A stretch of 64,000 nt of DNA from Enoplosus armatus (lineage: Eukaryota > Chordata > Actinopteri > Centrarchiformes > Enoplosidae), in NCBI RefSeq assembly GCF_043641665.1, contig NC_092182.1, positions 18,093,241-18,157,240 of the forward strand, written 5' to 3'. Positions within the stretch are counted from its first letter, which is position 1. The number at the start of each line of letters is the position of its first letter. Position numbers and translations under genes: made by a program. Shown in pieces: positions 28,524 through 41,630 of the stretch. The notes below the pieces were generated by a model, which was not told where the DNA came from, made no database searches, and saw only the letters and a list, made by a program, of their open reading frames with translations.

Positions 28524-31490
28524 GCAAACAAGAATGGTTTGGGCTGTATGTCAGTCAGAATACCATCAAGATAGTACGCATTTTCAAAAGGAAAGAACAG
28601 TTTATGGGCGCTTTAGCTATTTGTAAGGATATATGGTTATAATAAGTGTTTTTCCAACCATCTCCAAGAGATATAGAGCTTTTCCTCTTGTCAATGAAAA
28701 AGTAAACCATACCAGCTTTACTTTACGTATGTGCCCTCACTATAGATCCCCTTAAGTGACCTTAAATCTGAAATCTGTATGTTAAATGAATCATTTCTCA
28801 TTATTAGTACATTAATGTTACATGATAAGAAATACTTGTGATCACTGATAAAGAGCCAAAGCGTGTACTTTATTCATGCCTTATGGGCAAATGTGGTTAT
28901 TAAAAAAAAAAATCCTAACTGCACCTACTGCTGCGTATAATTGAATTATGGATGTCAAACATCTTAAGTAGAGTGGATATGTCTTTACGTGTCACACATG
29001 CAATTTTCTTAACTTAATTTTCCCCTGGAAGCAATTTGTCATCCGGAGGCCATTAAATGGGAAGCATATTATCTTTTTAAAGGGGCACAGAGTCACCCAC
29101 AACCCTCCCACAGTTCCTATAAACAAAATGGCCTCATTTAGTGCCGCATTTGGTGCGTTGGGCAGTAAGGGAGGACTCCCTTTAAACTTTAAAGGCATTT
29201 TTAGGCTAGAAAAGGCTGCGTACATTGTATGGTTGGAGTTGGAATTATGAAAAGCGCTCCACAAGTTTGGTGATGCGAGGCACACAGGACAGCTGTTTGT
29301 TTTGTCGAAAGTGAGAGGGTGGTCTAACCTCCGTCACCAAGGTAATAATGGTTTGGTGACGAGTGATAGGATGGAGTGCTGCAAGATGCACGACTGTTGC
29401 ATCAGCTGGACTCAAAGGCATGTTGCTACAGTGTGCACTGAGTTTACGGCATAAATGAAGAAAAGCGCTTAATCACAGAGACGTGTCTATTGTGCTGCTA
29501 TGTAACATGGTGCCGTTTCCATTCCTGACAAATGTAAATGATGGCTAAGAATGATAAGCTCAGACATAAAGTACATCTGCAGGATAGAATGACCTTTTTA
29601 CCTCTTGCCCTCTATTATCTGTTTTCCTCTTTAGTCCCAGTTTCATTCAGCCTGACCTCTTCTGCTCTTCAGGTCATGTTATGGTTCACTCAGGTCAGTT
29701 TACTTTTCCCCTTTGCAGAAAAGCCTTATCTTGTTTTTACTTATGGCCTGACTGCTGCGCCTCTGGGCGTGCTGACATTCTTTTCCCTTTCCCCCCAGCT
29801 CGGTCACAGAGACCCACTCACACCTGCAGACACCTGTGCTTTTGTCCTGCTTTATGCCTCCCACAAAAACCCCTCCCGCCCTGCACTCATGGGTAGGGTT
29901 TAGTGCCTGTGGCTATGTCAGAGCACAGTCCATTGTTTTACTTGACTATTCAGTTAGGACCAGATAATAACAGGAAAAGGAGAGTCATTAGCATTTTGTT
30001 CAACACATCATGATGAGTTGTTCTCTCATTTTAAACAGCTGGGAGTCTCAGAAAGCGGAGACTCCCTGGAGTAATTCATTAAGCAAAAGTTTATGTAGCT
30101 CATCAAGTCTTATGGCTAAACTAAACACTGCTTGAGTGAATGTTTTTAAATTGCTTCTTCGTGTTAGTTGGGTCGGAAATGGTCTGTATGATGGCTTTAA
30201 CAGGTGTGTCTGGTATCCTCTGGAATAACCTTTTTATTCCTAACAAGCCCGTGTGTGTTGCAATGATTTGACTCTGTAAACGGAGTACAGGGGCACGAGT
30301 GGGCAAACCATATGGAACAGATTGTCCTGCTTCTTCCTTTGCCCCCATGTGTCACTCCATGTATATTTTTCCTTTTTATGGCCTTATTTGAAGCAACACT
30401 TAATGTTTCCTGGCTTTCTAAATAAAAGAAGTAAAAATAAAGTTAAGGCTACAGTATGCCACCACCACTGCTGAGGGAGTGTATTTTAAAAAAGGCAGAA
30501 AATACCAGTAGCAGCAGAGGTTTTAAAAGCCACTGACCGTCTTCTTCACCCCTCCCCACCCTCCCCCGCTGGCCTGACACACCCTACCCATACCCCATTC
30601 CCCCTGTTTGCCTTTTATGTTGTGGACTCGACCGTGCGCCCACTTCAGACCACCATAAACATGTCGGTCCCTGATGACAGAGTCGGCCCCGGGACATTTT
30701 ATATAAATTGACCTCAACTACAGCTCATTAGAAGCCCTAAATTGGAACCATGCAGCCTGGGAAGTGTAAATGTTACAACAGGAGAGTCAGTTGCTTCAGG
30801 GGGGTTCCAGCTGCACAGGTCTTCACCTCTGTGATGAAGCCCCTTACTTTTATATTAAAAAAATGTTATCTTTTTTTTATTTTTTATTCTTAGGACTGGT
30901 AAAATAGTATCGTAGAGAAAGATGATGGGGAGAAGGAACATATATCTGAAATTGTTTTACATGCTAATCATGTATTTCAACCATCACCTGTTAGCAACTA
31001 TGGTCATGAACATGTTATAAAGATGCACTCTTTGCATAATTCTTTGTCTGGCGCTGTTATACTCCACAACACATCTGTTGTAGGCTTGATTTAGTCTTTC
31101 CTGAGGCTCTCTCTCTTTAATGCAGAGTCCACCCACCTCAAGTATTTTTATTAGTCTGCAATATAGCCTGAATGACCTGACAGAAAACTGGACTGAAAGA
31201 CACACAAGTGCCTCTTGTTGTGACTTTAGTTTTGGCACAAACGCAAGAAATGTCATCTGCAGTAGCAGCACGGTCTCAAATTGGAGATTTTTGACTGACT
31301 GTAAAATATAGTTGATGGTCAGCCCAGCTTCTCCTCTGCATTCGTATCTCCACATCACGTCTTTCGTCCTGCATCCTGCCTTAATTGGGGTCCTTTGTTT
31401 GACCGCCTCCTTCAATAAACAATACAACCACAGCTCCCCTGTCCTAATCCTCTCTTCTCCTCTCTACTGACTCTGCTGGAGCATCGCTCT

Positions 31491-31532
31491 CAGTAATTAC
31501 CCCTCTCAAGCTGGAGAGTGGAGTAATTGTCC
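31491..31532. promoter_or_regulatory. Near-palindrome pairing two homeodomain-type TAATTA/TAATTG cores
   Basis: CAGTAATTACCCCTCTC and GAGAGTGGAGTAATTGTCC form an imperfect inverted repeat around AAGCTG. Each arm carries a TAATT homeodomain core. It lies about 1.7 kb downstream of the sp7 stop codon. An enhancer role is inference. Confidence 0.3.
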
Positions 31533-31859
31533 AGAGTGTAACTACAGTGGCTCCCTGAAAGGGGGTCATTGTGTGGAGTTAAGACTCCACTTCAGTAGAC
31601 TGCTTTGTTTGTGCTGCAAAAGATAATGAAAGTATTTGGTTGGCCATGGTGAGGTGGAAATAGAGTAAGATATGAAAAGAACGACAGTGAGTGAGGAGGG
31701 GAGGGGATGAAGTGTGGAGGAGTGAACTTTCATGCTCAAGGAATGTCTGCTTTTTTTTTTTTTTGTATTTTAAAACACCTTTGTGTACAAATAACCAGCG
31801 AAGAAAATGCTTTTGAAATTTCTTTACTTTTAAAAGCACCAAAATTGTCATGATTCCAT

Positions 31860-33184
31860 ACCACAACCTTTACAACATGTTAACCTTTACGAGGTTTAAT
31901 GCTTCATCACTATTTACAGTATCTTATACACTCATTTCACAACAAAATCAGCAAACAGTGGCAGTTCAATACTACCATGAGCAACAAATTAAGCTCTAAT
32001 GTTTAGGTTTCTTAGGAGATCTTTTTCCGCGTGTAAAGTTACATAAAATATAGAAAATACATTAAAAAAAGTACAAAAATAACACACCTAACAATATCTA
32101 TATACTGTTGTAAATATATAGTATGTACAAACAAGGAGAAGCCCTTATTAATCATTACTTTGCCAGGTGTGGAAGACTTCACAATTAAAAGATTATATAG
32201 AAAAAGTTTACACGCACATCTAAGTTCAAGATCTATAAATAAATCTTTAAAAACATAGCCCCAAACTCCACATTATAACTAATAAATAAGAAAAAAAAAA
32301 TCTTAATTTAATGCATTTTCTTTTCTTTTTTGGCCAGCTTCAACCATCTTGCGTTATTTCAGGCATTATATTTCCTGCAGGGTGCAAGATAATCTTCCAT
32401 GTGTATAATTTAAGACATAAATTAGATTATTTATGTAAATATGAAATTAAATTAGACATAGACAAGAAGCAAACAGCAAACAAAAGTGAAATGCAAAACC
32501 TTTTACATCAAAATGTCTTTGGCAACAAGAAGCAGTAAGTAAGACTGTCCATTGATTGTTTCAAGAATAATGAATAAGTACAGCTGTAAATCAGATTTTT
32601 CTTTAGGCATGCAATGCTCCATCAACTCCATCGTCCTAACCATAAGTCTCCTTCTAAAACGACTTTCCTTTTGCGGCTTCAGAGCTCTTTTCCTTCTGCT
32701 TTTGCAGATTAAATTTCCCCAGTGGTTTCTCTCATTTGAAAAGCCGAAAATGTCTATAGGCTACAAAATGTGTGCATGAGCGTGTTTACTTGTATGTGTG
32801 TGTGTGCAGGCATACTTCTGTGTGTGTGCGTGCATGCATAGATGCATTATATGTGCTTGTGTATGTGGACATGTGCATGTTATATTTGTGGCTTGGTTCA
32901 TGTGTGTATTTGTGTCTGTCTGCATACATTTGTTCGTTGGTTTATGTTTGCAGGCTTGCTCATATTTGCGTGTGTGTGTGTGTGTGGTCCAGAGAAAATG
33001 AAGTGATTGCTACCTGCAACATGCTCAGTCACTTATCATATCAAGTCTTTTCGAACATGGTCTGATATCCTTTGTATGTCTTGAAACAAAATACTGTCTT
33101 TTTTTATTTAAAAGGTGAATTTGTCACCATAAAAAACAAACCCACCATGTCTCAAAACAGTACTAAATAGAAGACATAATGAAG
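31860..33184 (-). other. sp7 3' UTR and downstream sequence (end not fixed)
   Basis: A/T-rich sequence after the sp7 stop codon. Candidate minus-strand poly(A) hexamers are AATAAA at 33108-33103 (only about 80 bases after the stop), ATTAAA at 32312-32307 and ATTAAA at 31900-31895. The middle (32780-32990) is TG-rich. I cannot tell which site is used. Confidence 0.4.
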
Positions 33185-36004
33185 TTAGATCTCCAACAGT
33201 CCACTGCTGTTCTCCACTCCATTAGGTGTGCCAGTCTTCTCATCTCCGTTGGTGATTTGGTCAGTGACAGGATTGGTGGGTACAGCGCTGGTGTTGAGCT
33301 CTGTGGTCTCCTCACTCCGAGGATCTGCGTCTCCCTCCACAGCTACAGCTTTCCCCTGCATTGCAGAATCCGCATGGGTCTTCTGGTGCTTCGAGAGGTG
33401 GTCGCTGCGTGTGAAACGCTTGTTGCACAGTAGACAGGTGAACTTCTTCTCCCGCGTGTGGGTGCGCACGTGTCTCTCCAGTTCATCCGAGCGGGTGAAG
33501 CGCTTCCCGCAGAACAGCCAGTTACAAACAAAGGGCCGCTCGCCGGTGTGCCAACGCAGGTGGGCTTTGAGGTGGGAGGCCTTGCCGTAGACCTTCCCAC
33601 AGCCTGGGATGTGGCAGCTGTGGACCGGCTTCTTCCTCAGCGATGCAGCCGAGGCCCCCAGCCTCTCCAGCTCCTGGCAGTTGGGGCAGTCACATGACGA
33701 CCTGGTGGGCGCACCCCCTCCACTGTAGCCCCCTGATCCCCTAGCAGGCTTTAGGCCCATGGGACTCTCGATCAGCCCTGCGCTTGGCACAGGCTTGGGC
33801 TTGTACATGTCCTGGGGCAGCATGTGCTGGGAGGGCTGGAGGAGGTGTGAGGAGGAGCCCAGTCCCACAGAAGGGTAAGGAGCTGGGTTGAGGGATGTAA
33901 AGTCGGTGCTGTAACTGGGCAGCTGTGGGCTAAGGGAGGCCTGGGGTGCTACAGGCTGAAGGGAGGCCTGGAGACCTCCGTCCGCCTGGGGCTGGGTTGC
34001 TGACAGCCAGTTGGAGTTGGGGTGGACATCCCACCAGGACGATGTGGCATTAGCTGGAGCAGCAGTAATGCCAGGGTGGATGCCGGCTTTATACCAGGAG
34101 CCATAGGGGTGTGTCATATCCAGCGAGGTGTAGACACTGGTGAGGCAGTCAGCCGTAGCGTGGGCCTTGGACACTAAAAGAGACGGGTCCTGGGAGACGG
34201 AGGTCTGGAAGGAGTGGGAGAAAGGGTTATATTCTGTAGTGTAGCCTCCGGCTGAAGGAGGGGGGCTTCCAGTGGGGGTAAGCAGCCCGCCGCCTCCTCC
34301 TCCAGCTGTGGTGAAGGAGCCAGTGTAGGAGTCCGCCAGGCCACTGCCGTCTGCGGTCCGCCCGTTCTTAGCTGTCTGAAGGTCAGAGGTCATTGTGTAG
34401 GACTTCTTTATTGGAGTGGTGCTGCCGGTCTTACCGGGTGTAGCCGAATCCCTGATGGGGCTTGTGCTGCCAAACTTGTTACAGGTAGCAGTTAACATAG
34501 CCAGAGGACTGGAGCCATAGCGTGCGTCTTCCTGGGGAGGAGGAGACAGGGGAGAAAATGAGACTGTCTGTCTGCAGGAAATGGCTGCTTGCTGCTGCTG
34601 CTTCTGTCAGTGTCAACTCTAATAAAAAACTTATGTCTGACTGCCACCGCTGGCTTTTCCTGCTCTCTCCGTTTTCAAAGTGGTCAGGGCAATTTCAAGC
34701 AGTGAATGTTTATGCTCGTATAGGTTCTGCTCCGCTCAGCAGAGGAGGAACTCCCTCGCTCTTTTGTTCTACTTAAACCAACATCTACAAGTTATTCTTA
34801 ATTTTGCGTTCATATTTGCTGTAAAGTTTTGTCTTCACAGTCTCCTACATACAGAAACATACCATGTATAGGCGCTGTACTGTTAACTGTAACTGTCTCT
34901 CACTTACAGCAGACAAGCATATTACAGATTTGTATGTACATGTCATAAACACAGAATCATCATCAGCTCTTTTAGAAAATACAATTTTCCACTTTAGAAA
35001 TGAACAAATTATCTTGTATATCTGCCTGAAACTTCACTTTACATGAATACATTATTCATGTAATACCTTTTCTAGTATTTCCCTTCCCCATGTGGCAGGT
35101 AACTAACACTAGAACAACATATCAGAGGTGTGTATTTCTGTCGTGACCACACACTGTACACATGGATATAACTAATGAAAAATCACTGTTATATTCCTAC
35201 AATATTCCCACAGAACTTTACAGTGTTAACTGACGTTGCATGTTACCTGCTGTGGTATCGTTATGAGTCTATTTTGATCATCCTACGGGGAATAAATATG
35301 CTGTGAAGTTGTCTTTTTCTGTCCAGATGTAACACATCTCTTATTAATCCTATAGCCTAAAACTTTGGCTCAAATATTATCCTAACTTAAGTCTTTCCAT
35401 TCAGACTGACTCTCCATTCAAAGGTGATTAGTGGTTATCTCCCTCTCTTCCAACAAGCCCTGAGGTCAGCCCAGTTTTCAGGTTATATATATATATATAA
35501 CAATGTTTCATCACAGTCTTGTATTACTTCTACAGTGCCTGCTGTCCTCTTAACGTCTTGCTCCATCTAACTGACAGCTGTACAGCTCCTCATGGCTGTG
35601 TGTTATTTTTACAATTATAGTTGTCTGTTTGCTCTTGCATATAGGAATAATATACCCAGAGGAGATGTAAATCCTCGGCTTGTGATGAACAGAGGTTAAG
35701 ATGTGAGTAAACTTTCATGGCTCACCGTTAAGTTGATTTAAATCACCATTAAGACCTTTCTTCATTAATGGACATTATAATTTTAAACACCCTGTTATCC
35801 TGTTACAGATTTATATTCTCATAGCCATATATTATTCTTCAGATGTCAAACACATTCAATCCTCACTTCAACTTTAATATAAACTCTAGCTGGGCTGTCA
35901 ACATCATTCACATCATAAATAGTTGAGGTTGTATGAAAGACAAAAGAAGAAGGAAAAAGTCTACTTACAATTACATTCCCTACCTCCAGAATAGATGCGG
36001 CCAT
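33185..36004 (-). CDS. sp7: Sp7/osterix zinc-finger transcription factor, two coding exons
   Basis: Nuclear regulator required for osteoblast differentiation and bone formation, acting downstream of Runx2. Exon 1 is 36004-35984 (MAASILE) and exon 2 is 34531-33185 ([17 protein letters not shown] onward). They join in phase 0, giving 455 residues (human SP7 431). Seen: the conserved SP7 core [17 protein letters not shown]; proline/serine-rich activation region; Btd box CDCPNC; three C2H2 fingers at 313-335, 343-365 and 373-393 with linkers TGERPFV and TREKKFT; C-terminal GLLEI, as in mammals. The start is chosen because it joins to the EDARYGSSP context that corresponds to human MASSLLEEEVHYGSSP. 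The first intron has a second in-frame donor at 35968 that would add VGNVI. A pyrimidine-rich TTTTGTTTCTCAG directly before the ATG suggests that the ATG exon begins at 36006 and that a noncoding first exon lies upstream. Confidence 0.97.
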
Positions 36005-36260
36005 CCCTGAGAAACAAAATCCTAAGGAAGCTGAGGGGAGCGAGAGAAGCGCAGCTCTGAGTCCCGGGACAGTTTGGGAGAAGTTGGGCTCTAACGCGGG
36101 GAAGTGTTTTGAGGCGCGGGGAGCCCGCCCCCTAATTACAGGCTCTGGGCTCTTTGAAGACTCGCTGAGAGGCAATAAAAACGCAGAGATGGAGGAGAGT
36201 GGACGGAGATTGGTGGATAGAAAGAGGACGTCCCACCCCCCCACCACCCCCACCCCCCCA
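36005..36260 (-). promoter_or_regulatory. Candidate sp7 promoter region
   Basis: Sequence upstream of the sp7 ATG is G/C-rich. It has a GC box (CCCGCCCCC on plus, 36124-36132) directly next to a TAATTA homeodomain core (36133-36138). Dlx/Msx homeodomain proteins and Sp factors are known regulators of mammalian Sp7, so the arrangement is plausible. The transcription start is not determined. Confidence 0.4.
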
Positions 36261-38101
36261 AAACGGAGAGTGTCGAATCATTTTTCAAGATAAATGCATG
36301 AATGGGTTACTCATCAATCACCGTGTGGACATTATTTCAATTTCACTGGCATTATTTTTTCCACCGGGATTAGTCCAGTGGAGTCTGAGGGAGAAGACAT
36401 CATCTTGCAGAGAATTATCTCGCAGGATCTCTCCGCAAAGATAATGCAGTAAATTACATTCATGCAACTAGACACGTTACTGTGAATAAGAAGTGAAGCT
36501 CTGTCCCGTTTTTTCCTCTGAGAGGGGAAGAATAACAAAAGAGCATGTAGCCTCGGACTGCGCCACATAAATCAAAAACAAAATTAAGCTGACCGAGTCT
36601 GTGGTTTCCATCCGAGATTTTATTATTCTGGTTTCAACCCTCTCTCTGTTTCCAATATTCTTAAATGCAGTTAACTGCCTTTTTAGACATTAACTGTGAT
36701 GGTTAAAGAGACCGGGCTACAGAGACGAGCGAAGAAGAAAAGCATCGAGTCATTAAATAAAATAAAGAAGAGATTATCACATCAAATTAAATGAATTCAA
36801 ACGGCGGATTCACGAGGAGGGAAAGACTCGCAGAGATTGTTTCCTCAAGTGAGACGTTTGATAAAAAACAAAAACAAGAGGAAGGAATGAAAGGAAGTTT
36901 GAAATTGTAAAAAATATAAAGTCTTGCCAAAGTGGTATGTCTGAATCGTTTAGATAACTTTCTGTCATTATTGATTTTCGAATCTGGGATAAAAATCTTT
37001 CAGTGGAAAATATGAAAATCTGTGTCGACCCTATTTAGCTGACTTACCAATTTAAAATGTTGTCTTCAAACTGCTGCATGCATGTAAGCTCATGGTCGAG
37101 GTCTCTTTGCCTGTTAAACTTACTGTAAACCATTTTAAAATCATGACAAGGATCATTACTCCATATTGATTCATTATAAAACTTTCAAATACTCCAGAGA
37201 ATTATTTTGCTTTTATTTGTCTTAAATACAGAATAATCACATTCAACAAGGCAGTGTGACAAACCCAACAAAGCTGACACAGCTTTGTATTGCATATATT
37301 TACCATATCAAATATTCATACACATCATAGCAGGAATAAGCAAGTATATGTAAGTTACATTAGGAATTTTGTCATAAAATACTCCAACAACTTTGTTCCC
37401 ATAAAGTGTAACACTAGTGTCACAATGAACACATGAAGGAGACAAAAGCATAGTTTTTTCACAGAAAAAAAGACTCATGACTCATAACTTTAAGAGAAAT
37501 AGATATAAATCTATATTTAGTGAGAAAAATATGCTTTTATTTAAAAAGTAATTTTATTCAATATGCTATTCTTGAACTGTGTTATGTTTATAAACTGAAG
37601 ATACATTTGAATAGATGGACTATATATTTTGGTTTTTACTATAATTGAGTCTGTCAGCTTTATCAGGTAAAAGTTTAGAATTTAGAATTTCATTTATTGG
37701 TTGAAAGAGACAAAAACTCAACTTTCAGTCTCGACTAAGACGGATTCTCAGCGCCTTTTTGTGGGCGTCTCGTTTTCTGAAGGAGAGCACAGAAGATTAA
37801 AATTGTTGTCAAAAATAAACATATAATTTCTGTCCTTATTTTCTCCTCAATTACAGGGCATGGTCAGAGCAGGGCTTGTCGTTCTGGAGAGTCTGGCCCT
37901 CACATGAACACAGCGGCTATATTTGGCAGTCTGCTCTCCAACTGACCTTCATCCCTTTATTTTTTTATTCCAGGAGGAGTGTGAGTAGAAGAACAAAGGC
38001 TGCTACATGCAGCAGTTTACACTCCTACAGGATCCTGCTCGCAGTCATATAAACCTATAAACCTCACCTCTCAAACTGAGGGCAAAACATTACAACACCT
38101 G

Positions 38102-38148
<47 letters not shown>

Positions 38149-41100
38149 CAAATCCTCACAGATGTGTTATACGTGGCAATCTTTTCACACTTTCTTAGGC
38201 ATTTCCTTCCCCTCTCATTTGACACATGGTGTGTTATGGGTGTAAGTCTTTAAGTGAACTGTTCCTTTTCTTCTTAGCGTTCATCAGTGCTTTAAGTTTT
38301 ACATTGAAGTGAAATGAGAGGGAAGGTAAAAAAGCTCCTACGCTGCTGCGATGTGGGCCGCTTTTCCTCGTTTTTATAAGACTTGTAGTAATCTAAAACT
38401 TTGGCGTGTTCCCATTTACAGTTCTCTTCAAAAGAGAGCAAGTGAGATCTATAATTAGAGAATGCGTTAAGCTCTTAACAGCCTCTTCAAAAAAGCTTTC
38501 CCTGCTCTATTTACTTTTTTGTGCTCTGTGTGGTTTTGATTTTTGGGTACGTACAGTAGGCACCGCAGGCTTGATGAACCTCGGGGCGTTGGGTGGGCGC
38601 GATTATGTTCCCCACGGCTGATTACATGTTTCATATGGATAGTTATTGTCCATATGACAGCTATCAGTTGTATTAGTAGCTCCAGGTTTTTGTAGTGTTG
38701 CTAGCTCATTAGCTCGAGCCCGTTTGAATGCAACAAGTGGCATGCGATTCTCCTTAACGACCCCAACGTTCATAGTACGTTTTCTGTGCTTGCTAGTTGA
38801 TTCTGATCCTACTAGGCAATTGATTATATACATATAACTCAAGTAAGCATGTAGCACCTTTTTCCTACCAGGCGGCCAGTTATCCTCAGAGAATTGTGGG
38901 TAAATATCGCAGTGTAAACACCCCAGATCTCTGAATTGTGTCTCAGTGTTCGGAGAGCTGATGTGATCAGATGTACCAGTACTTTATGTTTGACTTGATC
39001 AGTGTGTTTGATAGCTAGTGAGTGGTTTTAATGGGTAACAACTTGTCTTGTTTTGGATTCAGCTTCTCCGTATCATAGGAAAAAATGTCTGCACATTGAC
39101 AACAAAGAAGGGGCTCTTGACATGCAAAAAATAAGCTAATCAAATTATTACGTGTGCAAAAGGTGACAAAAAAGTGAATGTTTCAGACAAAGTTGTGCTT
39201 ACAATGGTCCTATACACATGTGATTCCATACAGCCATACAGTTCCCATGACTGTTTGAATCTTGCCTGGATTGAAGAGCACAAACCTTTATTCACCTTTG
39301 GCAATATGAACAAGAAAACCTTAAGACAATGAGCACTTGATTACCCAAACCATATACGTACATATGTTGTCGGTGTACATGTAAAATATGATTTTCATTA
39401 CTCACATTGACTTTTTATGTATTATCTTATTGAGCGTGTAAGCTACATGACATAGTGTCACAATGTGAGGGAAATTCCTGTTCCTAATTATGTGTTTTCC
39501 AATATCAATCACGCCTCTCGCTCAGTATGAGAAAATGTGTCTTCATAGCCACCATGAAATTAATAACAATGTTGTGAAACTGAATACAAGAAAGCTCATT
39601 ATAAAAGATTCCTATAGGGAGGTTGAGGCCTCCGTCTTACTTCTTCAGTGTGTTCTGAGAAATTAATGATGTATCTTCCCATAACAACGGGATGTGTGTG
39701 TGTGTGTGTTTATGTGGAAAAGTTCAAGGAGTTAAGGCAGGTGGTGAATGTTTTGAGGTGACGTAACATACCAAGGATAAGAGGAGATCTATGTTCTTAA
39801 GCCAAGAAGATGTCATGACCCATTAAGGAAAGGTTTTGACGATTTGGGTGACATCATGTGCATCCAGGTCTTTGTCTACAGTTAAAGTGTGTTTTCTCAA
39901 AGTACCATAAGAACTGACTACAGAAACTTAGGCATCAGCTTCTTGTGCATTTTGTTTGTCACTGGCACAATCTTTAGCCTTTTTTTTTTTTTTTTGGCTT
40001 TTACCAATGTTTCACTTTGGTAAAAAGCAGGAAGCAATAAGACTGTCTCCATCATGTTCACCAGCGGTCAACGTTTCCGTGCAAACCTTCTAGTCGAGCA
40101 GTTTCACGCTGGCAGAAATTCTTCTGGTTGCTCAGCTCTACAGTAAAATGAAACCACTCCCAGTAACAAGTTGATTGAAGTGATGGCAGTGAGTTCGCAG
40201 TTTGTTTGCTGCTCCTCGTCTCAGAATAGTTCACCTTTTGCTGTCATCACCACAAGAAAGAAAAACTTGGTGGTGAGAGTTTAAGTGGCGTTAAGTTCTT
40301 TGGCTCGTGGGCCTCAAGTGTGTGAAAGGGAATAAGGAAACAGAGGTGATGGAGCGTGCGAAGGAGATGCCTAATTAAATACTCTCCTCTTACTCTGGCA
40401 CGGTACCAAACCTCGTTTACCTTTTGAATACTGAACAAAATCTGTCTGGTATTGAAAACTGCCAGTTAGCCTTGTGATAAATGGTCAGATTCTCATCTCT
40501 TGTTTAGTTGTTTGATCTGACATTTCCTGATATAACCATCATTTTGCTTATTTTAGCCTGTATTAAATTCAGCTATGTACAATTCTTCGTGTTGAGACAT
40601 TAAACATTTATGCTTTTGCAAAGTTTTGAGTATTTTGTTAAAATAAAGTAGAAAAACATGTTTATAATCTTCAAACTATGGTCTTAAAAAAAGTATAAAA
40701 TATTGGTACCAAAACTCGCCAGAGTTAAAACATTTAATATTCAGTCCTACCTGTTACTGTAAATGGGTTTGTGTGTACTTTTATTTGATCTAGTTTAAGT
40801 TTTTCCTGAACTGAAACTGGACAACTGTGTGGCAGCTAATGTTCAATAGTCAGCCAGAAAACAAGAGAAAAGTGATCTCACTTGACTTTGTTTTTGATTT
40901 TATATTTCAGATTTTTCCACATAAAACAATCTAGTTTGAACTCTTTCTTCTTAACCTTATTAATTCATGGCGTCTTACATTTCCAATAAGTATTTCAGTA
41001 CATTTTTAGACTACTGTTTTACTTATGAAGTAACTTAAATATCAGAGTGCAGTACATTGCAGGCATGCAGTTCTTCCCAGTAGCTTCCTTTTGTACACTT

Positions 41101-41630
41101 TAGTGCTGAAGTTCATCCAGCAGGCATCTTTCTTGAAATAGTAGTGAAAGGTTTGGCAGATAATTCGCGCAGCAGCAGCAGTACAAACAAGCATGAAACA
41201 AAGCAGTGGGACTCCTCAGATGTTAGGCGATGTCTATACATTGACATCACATGCTTGGTTTTTAATGCATCTTTCTTTTGGGGGGTGAATAGCCTTCTGT
41301 TTTCTCCATTGGTTTTAAATTGGCCTCTTGGTATCATTAGGCCATTACAGCAACCAAGTAAGTGTGTATAATGGTGGATCAATGGAATATCTCGCCATAA
41401 TGCATTTCCCTTGACATTCCCCTCTGGGCTGCAACCCTCAGAAAATTAACAATGTTAATAATACTGCGACGGAGGGGGAAAATTGAAATGATTAGATGTG
41501 TTTTACTTCGCTGCTGATGGAAATGTGGTGAGAGGGAATCAGGGTCAGGGATAGACTTGCCTTGCAGCATGACTCCGTGCTATTTTTCCAGGCTGTGTGG
41601 TCAAAGATTCAGAGAGCTTGTCAACGGAAA
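36261..41630. other. Intergenic spacer upstream of sp7, proximal part
   Basis: A/T-rich, mostly unique-looking sequence without a supportable exon. The only clear structure is the (TATC)n microsatellite at 38102. If sp7 has distal 5' enhancers they may lie here, but nothing in the sequence alone identifies one. Confidence 0.5.
38102..38148. repeat. (CTAT)n microsatellite
   Basis: About eleven to twelve uninterrupted CTAT units. Confidence 0.95.

Larger units (their letters stand above)
25031..31859. other. Intergenic spacer between tarbp2 and sp7
   Basis: No supportable gene. It contains a second E2F-like site TTCGCGGGAA (25861-25870), a possible interspersed repeat (25965-26120), the (AC)n tract at 27279, a GC-rich block at about 27905-28180, CT-rich sequence to about 28260, a poly(A) run (28497-28523) and an inverted homeodomain-type palindrome (31491-31532). 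The sequence from about 29000 to 31600 is complex and not obviously repetitive, so it may hold noncoding elements. Confidence 0.5.
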
